A stretch of 64,000 nucleotides of DNA, from assembly GCF_007655135.1 (NCBI RefSeq), contig NC_045127.1, positions 26,764,199-26,828,198 of the forward strand, in the 5' to 3' direction. Position 1 is the first letter of the stretch; the number at the start of each line of letters is the position of its first letter. Shown piece after piece: positions 58,459 through 64,000 of the stretch. Both the position numbers and the translations under genes were made by a program. The notes under the pieces were generated by a model. It was not told the DNA's origin and did no database searches. It saw only the letters and a list, made by a program, of their open reading frames with translations. The DNA is from Punica granatum. Taxonomy: Eukaryota > Streptophyta > Magnoliopsida > Myrtales > Lythraceae.

Positions 58459-61400
58459 CCGTGCAGGAAAAGTAAAGACACGAGTTTATGGGCCCGTGCG
58501 GTGCAGGGAAAGTAAAGACACGGGTTTATGGGCCCGTGCGGTGCAGGGAAGTAGAAAACAACGGGTTTATGGGCCCGTGCGATGGAGGAAAAGTAAAGAC
58601 ACGGGTTTATGGGCCCGTGCGGTGCAGGGAAAGTAAAGACACGGGTTTATGGGCCCGTGCGGTGCAGGGAAAGTAAAGACACGGGTTTATGGGCCCGTGC
58701 GGTGCAGGAAAAGTAAAGACACGGTTTTATTGCCCCGTGCGGTGCAGGGAAAGTAAAGACACGGGTTTATGGGCCCGTGCGATGGAGGAAAAGTAAAGAC
58801 ACGGGTTTATGGGCCCGTGCGGTGCAGGGAAAGTAAAGACATGGGTTTATGGGCCCGTGCGGTGCATGAAAAGTAAAGACACGGTTTTATTGCCCCGTGC
58901 GGTGCAGGGAAAGTAAAGACACGGGTTTATGGGCCCGTGCGATACCAGAAAGTAAAGACACGGGTTTATGGGCCCGTGCGGTGCGAGAAAAGTAAAGACA
59001 CGGTTTATGGTCCCGTGAGGTGCAGGGAAAGTAAAGACACGGGTTTATGGGCCCGTGAGGTGCAGGGAAAGTAAAGACACCGGTTTGTGGGCCCGTGCGA
59101 TGCAGGGAAAGTAAAGACACGGGTTTATGGGCCCGTGCGATGCACGGAAAGTAAAGACACGGGTTTATGGGCCCGTGCGATACCGGGAAAGTAAAGACAC
59201 GGGTTTATGGGCCCGTGCGATGCCCGAAAAGTAAAGACACGGGTTTATGGGCCCGTGCGGTGCAGGGAAAGTAAAGACACGGGTTTATGGGCCCGTGCGG
59301 TGCAGGGAAAGTAAACACACGGGTTTATGGGCCCGTGCGGTGCACGGAAAGTAAAGACACGGGTTTATTGGCCCGTGCGGTCCGAGAAAAGTAAAGACAC
59401 GGGTTTATGGGCCCGTGCGGTGTAGGGAAAATAAAGACACGGGTTTATGGCCCCGTGCGGTACAGGGAAAGTAAAGACACGGGTTTATGGGCCCGTGCGG
59501 TGCGAGAAAAGTAAAGACATGGTTTTATGGGCCCATGCCGTGCAGGAAAAGTAAAGACACGAGTTTATGGGCCCGTGCGATACGTGTAAGGTAAAGACAC
59601 TGGTTTATGGACCCGTGCGGTGCAGAGAAAGTAAAGACACGGGTTTATGGGCCCGTGCGGTGCAGGCAAAGTAAAGACACGGGTTTATGGGCCCGTGCGA
59701 TGCCAGAAAAGTAAAGACACGGGTTTATGGGCCCGTGCGGTGCGAGAAAAGTAAAGACATGGTTTTATGGGCCCATGCCGTGCAGGAAAAGTAAAGACAC
59801 GAGTTTATGGGCCCGTGCGGTGCAGGGAAAGTAAAGACACGGGTTTATGGGCCCGTGCGGTGCAGGGAATGTAAAGACACGGGTTTATGGGCCCGTGCGA
59901 TGCCGGAAAAGTAAAGACACGGGTTTATGGCCCCGTGCGGTACAGGGAAAGTAAAGACACGGGTTTATGGGCCCGTGCGATACCAGAAAAGTAAAGACAC
60001 GGGTTTGTGGGCCCGTGCGGTGCGAGAAATGTAAAGACATGGTTTTATGGGCCCATGCCGTGCAGGAAAAGTAAAGACACGAGTTTATGGGCCCGTGCGG
60101 TGCAGGGAAAGTAAAGACACGGGTTTATGGGCCCGTGAGGTGCAGGGAAAGTAAAGACACGGGTTTATGGGCCCGTGCGATGGAGGAAAAGTAAAGACAC
60201 GGGTTTAAGGGCCCGTGCGGTGCAGGGAAAGTAAAGACACGGGTTTATGGGCCCGTGCGGTGCAAGAAAAGTAAAAACACGGTTTTATGGCCCCGTGCGG
60301 TGCAGGGAAAGTAAAGACACGGGTTTATGGGCCCGTGCGATACCAGAAAAGTAGAGACACGGGTTTATGGGCCCGTGCGGTGCGAGGAAAGTAAAGACAC
60401 GGTTTATGGTCCCGTGAGGTGCAGGGAAAGTAAAGACACGGGTTTATGGGCCCGTGAGGTGCAGGGAAAGTAAAGACACCGGTTTGTGGGCCCGTGCGAT
60501 GCAGGGAAAGTAAAGACACGGGTTTCTGGGCCCGTGCGATGCAAGGAAAGTAAAGACACGGGTTTATGGGCACGTGCGATACCGGGAAAGTAAACACACG
60601 GGTTTATGGGCCCGTGCGATGCCCGAAAAGTAAAGACACGGGTTTATGGGCCGGTGCGGTGCAGGGAAAGTAAAGACACGGGTTTATGGGCCCGTGCGGT
60701 GCAGGGAAAGTAAAAACACGGGTTTATGGCCCCGTGCGGTGCAGGGAAAGTAAAGACACGGGTTTATGGGCCCGTGCGATACCAGAAAAGTAAAGACACG
60801 GGTTTATGGGCCCGTGCGGTGCGAGAAAAGTAAAGACACGGTTTATGGTCCCGTGCGGTGCAGGGAAAGTAAAGACACGGGTTTATGGGCCCGTGCGATA
60901 CCAGAAAAGTAAAGACACGGGTTTGTGGGCCCGTGCGGTGCGAGAAATGTAAAGACATGGTTTTATGGGCCCATGCCGTGCAGGAAAAGTAAAGACACGA
61001 GTTTATGGGCCCGTGCGGTGCAGGGAAAGTAAAGACACGGGTTTATGGGCCCGTGAGGTGCAGGGAAAGTAAAGACACGGGTTTATGGGCCCGTGCGATG
61101 GAGGAAAAGTAAAGACACGGGTTTATGGGCCCGTGCGGTGCAGGGAAAGTAAAGACACGGGTTTATGGGCCCGTGCGGTGCAAGAAAAGTAAAAACACGG
61201 TTTTATGGCCCCGTGCGGTGCAGGGAAAGTAAAGACACGGGTTTATGGGCCCGTGCGATACCAGAAAAGTAAAGACACGGGTTTATGGGCCCGTGCGGTG
61301 CGAGAAAAGTAAAGACACGGTTTATGGTCCCGTGAGGTGCAGGGAAAGTAAAGACACGGGTTTATGGGCCCGTGAGGTGCAGGGAAAGTAAAGACACGGG

Positions 61401-62636
61401 TTTATTGGCCCGTGCGGTCCGAGAAAAGTAAGGACACGGGTTTATGGGCCCGTGCGGTGTTGGGAAAATAAAGACACGGGTTTATGGGCCCATGCAGTGC
61501 AAGATGGTGGTAGCGAAGTGCATGGAATGCAGGAGCAAAGATCAGTGTTAAGGAATAGCGCTTGGAGCTGAAAGGACAGTTCGCTTGACACTAAGTCAAA
61601 ATCACGCTGGGGTGATGCAGTGGTGATTATGGCTTGCGAATCGTCGTGTGACCGAGGTGCTTGTTCGATGACGGTGTCGTGCGTAGCCCCAAGGTTCTTG
61701 ATTTGTCGAGGACCGGTCTCGCACTGAGGCGGCTGCTTCGCTGAGGATGCCCCGGTCGTTTGATGAGGGACTCGAGCCCCGGAGTGGAGCGCCTACATAT
61801 CCCGAGGGGTCGAAAATCAGAGTCCGCCGTACCTCTTACGGCTTGTAGTACCTATGATCCTGGCATTACTTGTAGATCATGTGAGAAATACTAACAAGTG
61901 ATAGATACAGGTGAGCACCAAAAAGAACGTCATTGTGACGCACAAATCTTCAGTTTCGGGTCGCTTGAGCAACCCATGAAGAATTTTACTTTGACAATGC
62001 AAGTGGGTCCCGTTCTCGGAGGCTTAGATACGAGGCCTCTAAGGGCTCCCGTTAGCCATGTATGGGCATATCGTGACTTCTCGACAATGCCCTAGCAGTT
62101 CTATTGTTTGTTCGACACGTCTGTCGACTTTGGACCCTTATCATCCAAATGCCGTAGGGCGACTGCCTTTGCAACCCTTTTTGGGGATTTTTGTTCAGAT
62201 TCGGTCAAACTCGGTCTGACCATTTCCAAAGCATTATGACTAGACCCCGGAGAGGAATGTCTGAGATTTCGGCTTTGTGGTAGCCTGTTAAAGGGAGGCT
62301 GTGACCCATTTGAAGTTATGTAAAGACAAAGAGAAAAGAGAAAGCTTGGGAAGCGCTCTACCCTAGGCTAAAAAGGATACACGAGTTCACGCCTGCAGCG
62401 AGATGTACTCCCTTTTTTTCTCCGTCCTTCTATTGTGTAGGCTGTACCGAACTGCTTGGACGGCATACTCAGTTGCCCACTGTGCTTGGGGAAGGTTCCC
62501 TCTTGGACGGTTGAATGGTATTGGAGAGCCGATCGGGGATTGTGTTTCAATAGATAACCTGGCCATTTCCTTTGGGGATCCCTTGTCCACATGATGTGTG
62601 AGAGACTAGGGGCAATTTTATCTATCTCTCCTTTTG

Positions 62637-62756
62637 CTCTCCTTTTGCTACGGTCACCCACCTCGGGGCCGCACCTCTCAACCTAAAGCGGAAGAGCTCT
62701 CCTTTTGCCACGACCGCCCCAAGGGTTTCCGGTCGTGCCTCTCTTTTACCCTGGCT
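62637..62756. repeat. Diverged 60-bp tandem duplication
   Basis: CTCTCCTTTTGC starts at 62637 and again at 62697. The following ~45 bases align loosely in both copies (CTACGGTCACC against CCACGACCGCC, and a later CCTCTC). A shorter extra copy of the motif begins at 62626. Confidence 0.55.
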
Positions 62757-62978
62757 TTTGCCTAGGCTGCCCCTGAAAAGGAGTTTTCAACTTAGCAGGC
62801 TCAATTCTTTTATCTCTCGAGTTTGTAAGGGCGAAGAGTTCGAAGGATTCGACCTCCAAGTGCATTGTGATCTGTCTCCGTCGAGGAGTTGTGTCTGCTG
62901 CTCCCCTTTTGTCGGGGTTTGTTGATTTCTCAAGATTGGCGATGCCGGAGTTTTAAATCTCGGCGGTGCCTTGTTTTG

Positions 62979-63054
62979 TTCATTGGCGGGTTTTTCCCGC
63001 GTCTTTTCTCTCTCTCTTCATTGGCGGATTTTTCTCGCTTCTTTTCGCTCTATT
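62979..63054. repeat. 38-bp tandem duplication
   Basis: TTCATTGGCGGGTTTTTCCCGC is repeated 38 bp later as TTCATTGGCGGATTTTTCTCGC; the shared CATTGGCGG starts at 62981 and 63019. It lies in a pyrimidine-rich stretch of the right flank. Confidence 0.7.
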
Positions 63055-64000
63055 TTTTTTCTTGCAGCTGGGGTTTGTTTTGTGCCCCGTGTCTTTGTTT
63101 GAAACTCCCCAACTTTGCATTGCCAAGGCCACTTTGTTGTGCTTCGCCTCGTGGAGACTCGTTGTGTGTTGCTAGCTCTATTTTGTGAGGACTGGCTTTC
63201 TTGGAAGTTTGACTCTTGTGCACTCGAAAGCTGAACTTCGTGTCATTTGCCCTTACAAGCATCATATGTGAATTTCTCCTATTGTCTAGAAAGAAAATGT
63301 AGAATTGCCCCGTGAATAGGGAACCGAGGTTGCCCCGTTCTTCATTTGTTGAAGTGGGCTGTGGTAGGTGCCTGGTGCGATGTCTCCAATCATCTCTTGC
63401 TGTCCTTTATGGTGCGTGCCTTTTGGAGGGTGCACGCTGCTGAAGCCGCTGAATATTCGAGGAAGATGATTGCATCAATGCTGAGTGATTCACTCAATCG
63501 TCCTCATCTTCGACTTCATAGGGGGTACCTCATCGTCAGACACCTCCCTCGTCAAAGTATAAGGATAGGGTCCGAGACAAGTTCTCGGGGAAGCGTGAAC
63601 TCGCGCATCGCTCTTCGCCTGTGGTCAATGTGCCCCTGTGAAGGATGACAAAGGAGACAACGCATTAGGCAATTATGCAGGGGAATATCTGGTAAGAAAT
63701 ATGGGGTGGTCCCATGGGAAAATCCCTTTTTGTCCCGCACGCAACCCATGAGGTATCGCGTGCAGACGACATTTGTTTCCGGGAATCTGGTCATCATCAC
63801 TCTGGAGTGGTTAGACCGTGACTGAGGTCACATAAGCATATTTTCCCTGGTTGCGAGTAGGCATGCGTAGTCGTCCTAAGGAAGGCTCAAGGAGCTGGGT
63901 CCCATGAGGATAGGCGAGTCGAACACGTCCAACAGAACTAATAGGGCGTCGCAAAGACTGTCCTAATGCTCCGTTGAAGGATTTGTTCATGTCGGGAGCC

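Larger units (their letters stand above)
57921..61502. repeat. 40-bp satellite array
   Basis: About 90 head-to-tail copies of a 40-bp unit: GTAAAGACACGGGTTTATGG followed by GCCCGTGCGGTGCAGGGAAA. Period is 40 in nearly all units; a few are 39 or 41. Each unit contains the inverted repeat CACGGG...CCCGTG. Its start and end match the start and end of the 82-bp unit (GTAAA...CACGGGTT and GGTGCAGGAAA). Unit variants recur in cassettes: the CACGGTTTATGGTCCCGTG unit appears near 57921, 59000, 60399, 60837 and 61317. No gene is present; short open frames are repeat artefacts. The array ends in degenerate units at about 61502. Confidence 0.97.
61503..64000. other. Non-satellite flank, retroelement-like, no gene recognised
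   Basis: About 2.5 kb of non-tandem sequence that begins abruptly after the last degenerate 40-bp unit. The stretch 61787-61850 (GCGCCTACATATCCCGAGG and the following CGTACCTC) resembles, from memory, a GCCTACGTATCC...GTAGTTC block common in plant Ty3/Gypsy LTRs or their untranslated regions. The longest open frames, 63346-63648 (+, 100 codons) and 62368-62661 (-, 97 codons), match nothing I know and have no supporting signals. I suspect truncated retroelement DNA; ordinary intergenic DNA is also possible. Confidence 0.5.

Noticed and set aside
57921..61502. CRISPR array (short regular repeats with a dyad)
   Set aside because: Units abut with no unique spacers, unit-to-unit variation is throughout, and the context is a plant nuclear genome without cas genes.
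57921..61502. Telomere-like motif: GGGTTTATGGG resembles GGGTTTAGGG
   Set aside because: One base too long and never in a 7-bp tandem. The homologous place in the 82-bp unit reads GGGTTAGCAGACCC, so the likeness is better explained by the dyad.
62310..62330. GTAAAGACA in the right flank, as in the 40-bp unit start
   Set aside because: Only nine bases match and neither side continues the unit, so it is likely chance.
63346..63648. 100-codon open frame in the right flank
   Set aside because: No family resemblance, no splice or promoter context that I can support, and its length is within chance expectation for this composition.

Overview
This window is almost entirely tandemly repeated, non-coding DNA from a plant nuclear genome, probably a flowering plant. 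The plant call rests on megasatellite-like arrays with higher-order structure, a long TG...CA LTR element whose end motifs resemble plant Ty3/Gypsy LTRs, and retroelement-like flanking DNA. I cannot name the species. I see no convincing protein-coding gene, rRNA, tRNA or CRISPR array. The many short open frames are by-products of the repeats: 82 is not a multiple of 3, so the frame shifts at every unit.

Layout. (1) 1-17857: an array of an ~82-bp satellite, about 218 units, all in one orientation. (2) 17858-23384: a 5527-bp LTR-type insertion with TG...CA ends and a 5-bp target-site duplication (GAAAG), most likely a solo LTR. It carries a GC-rich minisatellite. (3) 23385-57820: the same 82-bp array resumes in phase, about 420 units. 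(4) 57821-57920: exactly 100 N, a scaffold gap of unknown true length. (5) 57921-61502: an array of about 90 copies of a different, 40-bp satellite. (6) 61503-64000: non-satellite DNA with retroelement-like motifs and no recognised gene.

The main observations concern satellite evolution. The 40-bp unit aligns with the two ends of the 82-bp unit and lacks about 42 bp of its middle. The 82-bp unit holds two perfect 5-6-5 inverted repeats exactly 34 bp apart, inside two segments that align with each other, so it looks like an old dimer of a ~40-bp, hairpin-bearing ancestor. The 40-bp unit keeps a 6-bp-stem inverted repeat at the equivalent place. One 40-bp subfamily changed both sides of one stem pair (C-G to T-A).

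The 82-bp array has clear higher-order repeats. The left part is a mosaic with ~1.8-3.3 kb spacings. Further right there are a 2-mer (164 bp), 6-mers (~492 bp) and a very homogeneous 7-mer (573 bp, 5.6 copies) that runs into the gap. The LTR insertion is younger than the local repeat expansion, because two uninterrupted paralogues of its target site lie at ~35.2-35.5 kb and ~50.1-50.35 kb. A centromeric or other heterochromatic location is plausible but not shown by the sequence. Patches dense in 1-bp indels and the N gap suggest that consensus quality is uneven.
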